The notes under the pieces are model-generated. The model had not been told where the DNA came from. It saw only the letters and a program-made list of their open reading frames with translations, and did no database searches. The translations under genes were made by a program, and so were the position numbers. Of a DNA stretch of 5,385 nucleotides, positions 1-4,975 are shown one piece after another. The stretch is from Candidatus Faecousia faecipullorum. GTDB taxonomy: Bacteria > Bacillota > Clostridia > Oscillospirales > Oscillospiraceae. The stretch covers positions 1 through 5,385 of the forward strand of contig DVJG01000068.1 of NCBI GenBank assembly GCA_018710805.1, in the 5' to 3' direction. Positions within the stretch are counted from its first letter, which is position 1. Each line of letters opens with the position of its first letter.

Positions 1-35
1 TGGGGGACAAATTCCACACTTGCAGTCTGAGAAGT

Positions 36-68
36 GTTTTCTGCCAGGTACACGCCCCGGCAGAAAAC
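36..68. repeat. Perfect 10-bp inverted repeat with 13-nt loop
   Basis: The arms are GTTTTCTGCC (36-45) and GGCAGAAAAC (59-68), an exact reverse complement, with a C-rich 13-nt loop between them. The A/T block on the outer side of each arm makes this a possible bidirectional terminator stem. It is not followed by a separate U-run, so a repeat or a structured-RNA helix is equally likely. The outer two bases (36-37) also belong to the smaller pair 16-21/32-37, so the two helices compete slightly. Confidence 0.5.
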
Positions 69-81
69 GGATTGGACTCTA

Positions 82-102
82 TTTGCCGCCAACGGCGGCA
101 AA
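82..102. repeat. Perfect 9-bp GC-rich hairpin, 3-nt loop
   Basis: TTTGCCGCC (82-90) pairs with GGCGGCAAA (94-102) around the loop AAC. On the plus strand a T6 run follows at 114-119, about 11 nt after the stem. That is further than in a standard Rho-independent terminator, so terminator activity is possible but not secure. The flanking A/T bases pair symmetrically, so either strand could form the stem. Confidence 0.5.
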
Positions 103-130
103 CTCTGCGAGGCTTTTTTGACAAGCTGAA

Positions 131-150
131 GGGAGGGCCAAAGCCCTCCC
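131..150. terminator. Hairpin behind the first MATE gene, likely transcription end
   Basis: GGGAGGGC (131-138) and GCCCTCCC (143-150) form a perfect 8-bp, very GC-rich stem with loop CAAA. It starts 12 nt past the MATE stop codon on the minus strand. On the plus strand it is followed by TTATTT, a reasonable U-tract for a transcript arriving from the left. On the minus strand the tail is only TTC before mixed sequence, so termination of the MATE message here is plausible but imperfect. The stem and its flank resemble the hairpin at 1583-1605. Confidence 0.55.
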
Positions 151-162
151 TTATTTGCATGA

Positions 163-1545
163 TTATGCGGTTAAATTCTGAATCCACTTGCCTTTTTTCA
201 GCATGACCGCGCCAATGGCGCATTTAATCAGGTCCGTGCCCTGACAGATGGCGTAGAGAGGCAGAATGGAAATGCCAACCCAGCGGGTCAGAACGAAGGC
301 CAGGGGTACGCAGGCCACCCACATGAAACAACTGTCAAAGATGAACGTCACCAGGGTCTGGCCGCCGGAGCGAAGGGTGAAGTAGGTGGCGTTGGTGTAG
401 GAGTTGAATGGCATCATGATGGCGCTGATGCAGATGAGCTGTGCCGCAAGGTCGCGCACATTTTGCGTGGTGTTGTAAATTTCCGGGAACAGGCTGGAAA
501 AGGCAATCATGAGAATGCCGAAACTGCTGCCGGAAACCACGCTCACTGCAATGAGCTTCCGGTTGGAATCCCGAATCTCTTCTTTATTATAGCTGGCTCC
601 CAGCATCTGACCCATGATAATGCCAACGGCGTTGCCCATGGACAGGAACACCACGCTTCCCAGGTTAAAGAGGGTGCTGGAAATATTCATGGCAGGCACC
701 ACGTCCAGACCGCAGGTGGAGTAGCACTGGCTCAGCACCGCCGTGCCAATGGACCAGAGAAGCTCATTGACAAACAGGGGCATTCCTTTGATGGAAATGA
801 TTTTGAAGAGCCGGGCCGGGATGTGCATGGAGCGGTACAGGCCCACCATAAAGGGATACCGGGCGGTGTGCAGATGGGACCAGGCGGCAACAATGGCCAG
901 CTCAACGACTCGGGAAACCACCGTTGCCACGGCGGCGCCCTCTACGCCCAGAGCGGGGGCTCCGAAGTGGCCGAAAATCAGTACGTAGTTCAGGAAGAGG
1001 TTCACAAACACCGCGGCCACGCCGGCAATCATGGGCACCAAGGTCTCCCCGGTTTCCCGGAGGGTGCCGGAGTAGGCATTGCTCAGGGCGAAGGGAAGAA
1101 AGCCCCAGAGCATGACATGGAGATAGCGAAGGCCGTGATGGAGGGCCTCCTGGGCAGCGGCGGCGTCGCCTTCTCCTGTGAGGTAGAGTTCGATCAGGCT
1201 CTTTCCGCCCACCAGGAAGAGCACCATTCCCAAAACCGTCAGAAGAAGACAGGTCAGAAGCTTAAAGCGGAAGGTGTGCCGGATGCCCTCATCGTCCTGG
1301 GAGCCAAAAAACTGGGCGGTGAAGATACCCGCGCCGGAGCAGGCGCCGAAAATCGCCAGGTTAAAGACGAAAAGCAGACTGTTGACGATGGAAACGCCGC
1401 TCATGGGCATGGTGCCCACCTGGCCCACCATGATGTTATCCAGCAGGGAGACGAAGTTTGTGATGCCGTTTTGGATGATGATGGGGATAGCCACCCCCAG
1501 GACCCGGCGATAGAACGCCCGATCGCCGATGTAACGTTGGAACAT
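163..1545 (-). CDS. MATE family multidrug efflux transporter (first copy)
   Basis: This is an integral membrane antiporter of the MATE (NorM/DinF-like, COG0534) family, which exports drugs or metabolites in exchange for Na+ or H+. The start is ATG at 1545, giving 460 residues, a normal MATE length. An in-frame TTG 12 nt upstream is rejected because it overlaps the ribosome site GAGG (1552-1555), which sits 6 nt from the ATG. Family features include the first-helix signature (PIIIQNG near residues 21-27, with D36 and MVG at 39-41), AQFFGSQD at 77-84, and RETG at 163-166 leading into the hydrophobic stretch before GVEGAA (200-205). The second half repeats the pattern: KGMP (253-256), MGQMLGAS (311-318) and LRSGGQ (391-396). 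Hydrophobic segments cover both halves, as expected for 12 helices. It lies 83 bp downstream of nagA on the same strand and is probably co-transcribed at least in part. The substrate cannot be told from sequence. Confidence 0.93.
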   Translation of the reverse strand: MFQRYIGDRAFYRRVLGVAIPIIIQNGITNFVSLLDNIMVGQVGTMPMSGVSIVNSLLFVFNLAIFGACSGAGIFTAQFFGSQDDEGIRHTFRFKLLTCLLLTVLGMVLFLVGGKSLIELYLTGEGDAAAAQEALHHGLRYLHVMLWGFLPFALSNAYSGTLRETGETLVPMIAGVAAVFVNLFLNYVLIFGHFGAPALGVEGAAVATVVSRVVELAIVAAWSHLHTARYPFMVGLYRSMHIPARLFKIISIKGMPLFVNELLWSIGTAVLSQCYSTCGLDVVPAMNISSTLFNLGSVVFLSMGNAVGIIMGQMLGASYNKEEIRDSNRKLIAVSVVSGSSFGILMIAFSSLFPEIYNTTQNVRDLAAQLICISAIMMPFNSYTNATYFTLRSGGQTLVTFIFDSCFMWVACVPLAFVLTRWVGISILPLYAICQGTDLIKCAIGAVMLKKGKWIQNLTA

Positions 1546-1582
1546 AGAATACCTCAATTTTAATCTGTTTTTGACATGGGAA

Positions 1583-1605
1583 GGGAGGGGCCAGCGGTCC
1601 CTCCC
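1583..1605 (-). terminator. Hairpin between nagA and the first MATE gene
   Basis: GGGAGGGGCC (1583-1592) pairs with GGTCCCTCCC (1596-1605), ten base pairs including one G-T, around a 3-nt loop. On the minus strand it begins 23 nt after the nagA stop. The downstream tail is TTCCC rather than a U-run, so it may be a weak terminator, a partial attenuator lowering MATE expression, or a stabilising 3' end for nagA mRNA. The same stem sequence and a similar tail (TTC, then TGTCAAAAA) follow the MATE gene at 131-150. I see no convincing separate promoter between this hairpin and the MATE start. Confidence 0.45.
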
Positions 1606-1628
1606 AGTAAATCCAAATTACCGAATGC

Positions 1629-2756
1629 TTAAATCTCCTTGCCGCCCAGGAAGACCCGCTTTTCGGAGTAGTCAGGCGCGCAGACGATGAAGTCGGCGTA
1701 CTTGCCCTCCGCAATGGAGCCAACCTTGTCCTGAACGCCCAGGGCCTTGGCGGGGTTGTAGGTGGCAGCCCGCACAGCCTCCTCTTCAGGGATGTTCCAG
1801 GACAGAACGTTTTTGAGACAGTCCCAGAGGTTGGCGGCGGAGCAGGCGATGGTGCCGTCGGCAAGCTTGGCAACGCCGCCCCGGAGCCAGCAGTCCTGAC
1901 CGCCGAGGGTGAACTGGGTGCCCTCGGGCATACCGGCGCAGCGGCCGGAGTCGGAGACGAGGATCATTCGATTTTTGAACATGGTGAAGGCCAGACGCAC
2001 GGAGGCGGGATGGATGTGGTATCCGTCGCAGATGAGCTCCGCCTGGACATTGGGATTCTCCACGGCTGCGGGGATGGGGCCGGGATTGCGGTGGTGGATG
2101 GCGGGCATGGCGTTGTACAGGTGGGTCAGATGGGTGACGCCTGCGTCCACAGCGGCCTTGGCGCTATCGTAGTCCGTATCGGTGTGGGCAATGGACACGG
2201 TACACAGCTTGCTGGCTTTTTCCACAAATTCTGCGGCGCCGGGAAGCTCGGGAGCCACGTCCACAATGCGTACCATGCCGTCGCAGCCCTCAAAAAGCTT
2301 CCGGAAGCCCTCAAAGTCCGGCTCCTTCAGGTAGTCGGGGTTCTGGGCGCCGCGCTTTTTGTAGGAGAAGTAGGGGCCCTCCATCTGGATGCCCATGATC
2401 CGGGCACAGCCGGCCGGAGCCTCGTCCCGAAGCTGTACAGCAGTGGCGAAGGCCTTTTCCAGGACGTCGTAGGGCAGGGTCATGGAAGCGGGGGCAAAGG
2501 AGGTGACACCGCAGGAGAGATAAAACTGGGCCATTTTCTTCAGGCCTTCATAATCGCCGTCGGAGAAGTCTGCGCCGGAGTTGCCGTGGCTGTGGACATC
2601 AATGAGGCCGGGAATCACCGTAGCGCCATGAAGGTCTACCGCGTCCTCCGGGACATTTTCCGGCAGAACTGCGCCGAAGAGGCCGTCCTTTACTTCAAAG
2701 GCACCGGTGTGAAACTGAAAATCGGATGCAAAGATTCGGGCGTTTTTATAGAACAT
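1629..2756 (-). CDS. nagA: N-acetylglucosamine-6-phosphate deacetylase
   Basis: NagA hydrolyses N-acetylglucosamine-6-phosphate to glucosamine-6-phosphate and acetate in the cytoplasm, a step in amino-sugar use and cell-wall recycling. Start choice: two in-frame ATGs lie at 2762 and 2756. The ribosome site AAGGAG (2764-2769) is 1 nt from the first but an ideal 7 nt from the second, so 2756 is used, giving 375 residues, close to known NagA lengths. Amidohydrolase-fold landmarks, numbered from 2756: PGLIDVHSHG with HxH at 55 and 57, MEGP with metal ligand E126, H191 (IAHT), H212 in THLYNAM, R223 in HHRNPGP (likely phosphate contact), DGYHIHP with H247, and the catalytic aspartate D269 in LVSDS. 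The intact HxH resembles the two-metal Bacillus subtilis type rather than the E. coli enzyme, in which these positions are Gln and Asn. No nagB is adjacent. A promoter is proposed at 2790-2818. Confidence 0.96.
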   Translation of the reverse strand: MFYKNARIFASDFQFHTGAFEVKDGLFGAVLPENVPEDAVDLHGATVIPGLIDVHSHGNSGADFSDGDYEGLKKMAQFYLSCGVTSFAPASMTLPYDVLEKAFATAVQLRDEAPAGCARIMGIQMEGPYFSYKKRGAQNPDYLKEPDFEGFRKLFEGCDGMVRIVDVAPELPGAAEFVEKASKLCTVSIAHTDTDYDSAKAAVDAGVTHLTHLYNAMPAIHHRNPGPIPAAVENPNVQAELICDGYHIHPASVRLAFTMFKNRMILVSDSGRCAGMPEGTQFTLGGQDCWLRGGVAKLADGTIACSAANLWDCLKNVLSWNIPEEEAVRAATYNPAKALGVQDKVGSIAEGKYADFIVCAPDYSEKRVFLGGKEI

Positions 2757-2763
2757 AACCATT

Positions 2764-2769
2764 CTCCTT
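2764..2769 (-). promoter_or_regulatory. Ribosome binding site that decides the nagA start
   Basis: The minus strand reads AAGGAG here. It is 7 nt from the ATG at 2756 but only 1 nt from the in-frame ATG at 2762, which argues for the downstream start. Confidence 0.8.
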
Positions 2770-2784
2770 TACAGGTTCATTGTA

Positions 2785-2799
2785 TCCCTATGGTATCAC
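2785..2799 (-). repeat. 15-nt promoter-region repeat, copy 1 (nagA)
   Basis: The minus strand reads GTGATACCATAGGGA, identical over all 15 nt to 4872-4886 in front of the pseudouridine synthase gene. The TGATACCAT part can be read as an extended -10 element. The last base of the repeat lies 28 nt upstream of the nagA ATG. Whether the identity reflects a shared promoter type, a shared regulator site or chance is not settled by sequence alone. Confidence 0.55.
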
Positions 2800-2818
2800 G
2801 GCTGGGAAAAAAATGCAA
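2790..2818 (-). promoter_or_regulatory. Predicted nagA promoter
   Basis: On the minus strand TTGCAT (2813-2818) is a -35-like box, followed after 17 nt by TACCAT (2790-2795), preceded by TG as in an extended -10. Predicted transcription start is near 2783, giving a leader of about 27 nt. Matches to consensus are partial (3/6 and 4/6). An alternative -10, TACAAT at 2779-2784, matches better by itself but has no good -35 at the right distance. Confidence 0.45.
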
Positions 2819-2863
2819 TGGAAAGCGAAGAAAATTTCCAGAAATCTTGTGGTTCCCGCCAAA

Positions 2864-2892
2864 TTGACGAGAGGGAAAAATCGTGCTATGAT
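2864..2892 (+). promoter_or_regulatory. Strong sigma-A-type promoter for the second MATE gene
   Basis: TTGACG (2864-2869) is followed after exactly 17 nt by TATGAT (2887-2892), each 5 of 6 to consensus, with TG at 2884-2885 forming an extended -10. The predicted start is near 2899, about 26 nt before the ATG. It is back-to-back with the nagA promoter in a 168-bp divergent region. No obvious operator palindrome overlaps it, so strong, perhaps constitutive, expression is the simplest reading. Confidence 0.8.
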
Positions 2893-2924
2893 TTTTGTAA
2901 AAAAAGTGTTAATCGAGGCGTATT

Positions 2925-4271
2925 ATGACACAAGAACGGTTATTTTCTAACCAAAGATTGATAAAGCTCATCATTCCCCTTGCCATTGAGCAGGGGCTTA
3001 CCATTCTGGTTGGTATGTGCGACGGCGTTATGGTGTCCTCCGTAGGTGAGGCGGCCATTTCCGGCGTATCCCTGGTGGATATGATCAACGCTGTGATTTT
3101 GAACCTCTTCGCGGCCCTTGCCACCGGCGGTGCAGTGGTTACCAGTCAGTTTTTGGGAGCCCGCCAGGGAGAACGGGCCAGAAAGAGCGCAGGCCAGCTG
3201 GTGCTCATGTCCGGCTTTATCGGCGCGCTTACCATGGCGCTGTGTGAAGTGTTTGCCGTGGGGATCATGCGGCTCTTTTTCGGCTCCATTGCAGAGGACG
3301 TTATGGCAGCAGGCCTTACTTACCTGCGGATTACCGCTTTGAGCTTCCCCTTTATTGCCCTTTATAATGCAGGCGCCGCTATTTTCCGGTCCGTTGGCAA
3401 CAGTAAGGTGTCCATGAAGGTGAGTTTGCTCATGAACGCCATCAACATCATCGGCAACGCCATCTGCATTTTTGGCCTGCACATGGGGGTCGCAGGTGTG
3501 GCAGTGCCCACCCTGGTTTCCCGTGCCGTGGCGGCGGTGGTTATCCTGGCCCTGGCGGCGAACCCCAAGCAGGAGCTCCATCTTAACAAGGAGGGCTTTG
3601 CGAAGATCGATGGCCGGATGATGAAGAGCATTCTGAACATTGGCATCCCATCGGCCCTGGAAAACAGCCTTTTCCAGCTGGGACGGCTGGTGGTGGTCAG
3701 CATGATTGCCCTCTTCGGCACAGTCCAGACCTCTGCCAACGCCGTGGCTAACACCCTGGACTCCATGGGCATTGTCATTGGCCAGGCCATGGGCCTTGCC
3801 ATGGTGACGGTGGTGGGCCAGTGCGTGGGGGCTCAGGACCCGGAACAGGTGCGCTACTATGTGAAAAAGCTCATGGTCTGGAGCTACGCCCTGGTGGGGC
3901 TCAGCAATGTCCTGCTCATCACCTTTGTAGAGCCGCTCATCGGCCTGTACAGCTCCCTGTCTCCGGAGACCGTCCAGCTGACGAAGCAGCTGGTTTACAT
4001 CCATGCCGGGTGCGGCATTGTGCTCTGGCCTGCGGCATTCGTATTGCCAAATGCTCTGCGAGCCGCCAACGACGTGAAATTTACCATGGTGGTTGGGGTC
4101 GGCTCCATGTTTGCGTTCCGCATCATCGGCTCCTGGGTGCTCTGCGTCCAGCTGGGCTACGGAGCCAAGGGCGTATGGGCCGCCATGATTGTGGACTGGG
4201 TCTGCCGGGCGGCGTTCTTTGTTGCGAGAATGGCTTCCGGAAAGTGGAAAGCCCAGTATAAGCCAACTTAA
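2925..4271 (+). CDS. MATE family multidrug efflux transporter (second copy)
   Basis: This 448-residue polytopic membrane protein of the MATE antiporter family is clearly different in sequence from the MATE protein at 163-1545. ATG at 2925 is preceded by GAGG (2915-2918) at 6-nt spacing. The N-terminal half shows the usual first-helix pattern (IIPLAIEQG at 16-24, D33, MVSSVGE 36-42), then SQFLGARQGERARKS at 74-88, FRSVGNSK at 154-161 and GVAGVAVPTLVSR at 188-200. The C-terminal half repeats it with NIGIPSALEN (238-247), VGQCVGAQDPEQVR (297-310), ALRAANDVKF (378-387) and GAKGVWAAM (413-421). It likely uses a Na+ or H+ gradient to export an organic substrate, which cannot be named. It has its own strong promoter. 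The gene ends in a 4-bp overlap with the convergent pseudouridine synthase gene, with no terminator hairpin between them. Confidence 0.93.
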   Translation: MTQERLFSNQRLIKLIIPLAIEQGLTILVGMCDGVMVSSVGEAAISGVSLVDMINAVILNLFAALATGGAVVTSQFLGARQGERARKSAGQLVLMSGFIGALTMALCEVFAVGIMRLFFGSIAEDVMAAGLTYLRITALSFPFIALYNAGAAIFRSVGNSKVSMKVSLLMNAINIIGNAICIFGLHMGVAGVAVPTLVSRAVAAVVILALAANPKQELHLNKEGFAKIDGRMMKSILNIGIPSALENSLFQLGRLVVVSMIALFGTVQTSANAVANTLDSMGIVIGQAMGLAMVTVVGQCVGAQDPEQVRYYVKKLMVWSYALVGLSNVLLITFVEPLIGLYSSLSPETVQLTKQLVYIHAGCGIVLWPAAFVLPNALRAANDVKFTMVVGVGSMFAFRIIGSWVLCVQLGYGAKGVWAAMIVDWVCRAAFFVARMASGKWKAQYKPT

Positions 4272-4855
4272 ATCACCCAGTCCGGCAGTTTTTCAAAGGA
4301 CATGACCTTACCGCCAAAGGGAAAGGCCAGTTTACAGGAATAGAGCATCGGGGCCGGGGAGGAATCTCTGGCCCCATATTTGTGGTCACCCACCAAGGGA
4401 AAGCCCCGGCTGGCGAACTGGACCCGAATCTGATGGCTTCTTCCCGTATGGAGCCGGATGCGGACCAAGGATTCCTTTCCGGCGTGCAGGGTTTTGAATT
4501 CCAGCCTGGCTTCCTTGACGCCTGATCTGGGCCGGTTCACGACAAAGACCTTGTTCCGCCTTGCGTCCTTAAAGAGAAGGTCCGTCCAGTCTCCCTGCTC
4601 CGGCGGCGTGCCGTGGACCAGCGCCACGTATTCTTTTTCCATTTCTCCGGATGCAATGACCCGGCTCAGTTCCGCCGCCGCTTCTTTGGTCCGGGCGTAG
4701 ACCATGAGACCGCCCACATTCTGGTCCAGACGGTGGACCGGATAAAAGGTCCCGCCTGCTTGCCTGTGCAGCTGCGCCGGGACCTCCTTCTCGGAATCCA
4801 GCCCCACGGGTTTACAACAAAGAATCAATGCTTCGCTGCAATAGAGAATTTCCAT
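4268..4855 (-). CDS. Short RluA-family pseudouridine synthase
   Basis: The product is predicted to isomerise specific uridines to pseudouridine in rRNA or tRNA. Adjacent ATGs lie at 4858 and 4855; the ribosome site AAAGGAGG (4863-4870) is 4 nt from the first and 7 nt from the second, so 4855 is slightly preferred (195 residues). Family motifs, numbered from 4855: KPVG at 16-19, the active-site segment HRLDQNVGG at 41-49 with catalytic D44, KEYVALVHG at 74-82, and the RIRLHTGRSHQIRVQF segment at 132-147 followed by GDHKYG (156-161). The protein is short and begins directly with the catalytic domain. It has no N-terminal S4 RNA-binding domain, unlike RluC and RluD, so it is closer in layout to RluA or TruC. 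The RNA target cannot be assigned. Its stop codon overlaps that of the convergent MATE gene. Confidence 0.9.
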   Translation of the reverse strand: MEILYCSEALILCCKPVGLDSEKEVPAQLHRQAGGTFYPVHRLDQNVGGLMVYARTKEAAAELSRVIASGEMEKEYVALVHGTPPEQGDWTDLLFKDARRNKVFVVNRPRSGVKEARLEFKTLHAGKESLVRIRLHTGRSHQIRVQFASRGFPLVGDHKYGARDSSPAPMLYSCKLAFPFGGKVMSFEKLPDWVI

Positions 4856-4862
4856 CATTACG

Positions 4863-4870
4863 CCTCCTTT
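4863..4870 (-). promoter_or_regulatory. Ribosome binding site of the pseudouridine synthase gene
   Basis: The minus strand reads AAAGGAGG, a near-perfect Shine-Dalgarno. Spacing is 4 nt to the ATG at 4858 and 7 nt to the ATG at 4855, which favours the latter. It lies almost directly after the predicted promoter, implying a very short leader. Confidence 0.8.
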
Positions 4871-4871
4871 T

Positions 4872-4886
4872 TCCCTATGGTATCAC
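4872..4886 (-). repeat. 15-nt promoter-region repeat, copy 2 (pseudouridine synthase)
   Basis: This is an exact 15-nt match on the minus strand to 2785-2799 upstream of nagA. Here it ends 16 nt before the ATG at 4855, with the ribosome site in between. In this copy the preceding bases make TTGTGATACCAT, matching the TRTGN extended -10 pattern of Gram-positive promoters better than copy 1 does. Confidence 0.55.
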
Positions 4887-4904
4887 AAAAAGGGGATTTC
4901 TGAA
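4877..4904 (-). promoter_or_regulatory. Predicted promoter of the pseudouridine synthase gene
   Basis: TACCAT (4877-4882, minus) is preceded by TGTGA, an extended -10. A weak -35, TTCAGA (4899-4904), lies 16 nt upstream. The predicted start near 4870 leaves about 12-15 nt of leader, almost all ribosome site. The -35 is poor, so the call rests mainly on the extended -10 and its conservation at nagA. Confidence 0.4.
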
Positions 4905-4914
4905 AGGGGAGCAG

Positions 4915-4943
4915 TTGCATTTTTCTTGCTTTTGTGGTAAAAT
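4915..4943 (+). promoter_or_regulatory. Predicted promoter of the ABC transporter gene
   Basis: TTGCAT (4915-4920) and TAAAAT (4938-4943) are separated by 17 nt. TGTGG directly before the second box gives an extended -10. The predicted start is near 4950, about 26 nt before the ATG at 4976. The -35 hexamer TTGCAT is the same as that proposed for nagA. This promoter is divergent from the pseudouridine synthase promoter, and the two do not overlap. Confidence 0.6.
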
Positions 4944-4975
4944 AATTCATTATTTTGGAATCGGAGATGAGAGAT

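Larger units (their letters stand above)
1..130. other. Non-coding region with clustered inverted repeats
   Basis: I see no convincing coding sequence here; the reading frames are short and have no ribosome site. Instead the stretch is packed with dyad symmetry: a 6-bp pair at 16-21/32-37 (ACACTT/AAGTGT), a perfect 10-bp pair at 36-45/59-68, a perfect 9-bp pair at 82-90/94-102, then a T6 run at 114-119. On the minus strand this lies just beyond the hairpin that follows the MATE gene, so it could be the leader of a gene to the left. On the plus strand it could be the 3' end of an upstream transcript or a free-standing structured RNA. The dense, perfect pairing suggests a structured RNA or a dispersed intergenic repeat. 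That is inference; the left edge of the element may lie outside the window. Confidence 0.45.

Noticed and set aside
1546..1557. TTG start four codons upstream of the first MATE ATG
   Set aside because: The TTG overlaps the GAGG ribosome site that serves the ATG at 1545, and no separate ribosome site lies upstream of it.
463..1563. Long plus-strand open frame (366 codons) opposite the first MATE gene
   Set aside because: Its composition is rich in His, Gly and Gln with low complexity, typical of the antisense of a GC-biased membrane-protein gene. It has no ribosome site, and the minus-strand MATE reading is unmistakable.
1546..1628. Independent promoter for the first MATE gene in the nagA-MATE gap
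   Set aside because: TAAAAT-like bases occur just before the ribosome site, but no -35-like box lies at a proper distance and the start would fall inside the ribosome site.
2785..2799. NagR/YvoA-type (dre) operator upstream of nagA
   Set aside because: The plus strand contains TGGTAT, as in dre sites, but the palindromic partner half is missing. The same 15-mer also precedes an unrelated RNA-modification gene, so a promoter reading fits better.
2010..2867. Plus-strand open frame (285 codons) opposite nagA
   Set aside because: It lies antisense to a well-supported nagA with all catalytic residues, runs through the divergent promoter region, and has no recognisable domain.
2940..4004. Minus-strand open frame (354 codons) opposite the second MATE gene
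   Set aside because: It is a His/Gln/Gly-rich shadow of the MATE gene and no family resemblance was seen.
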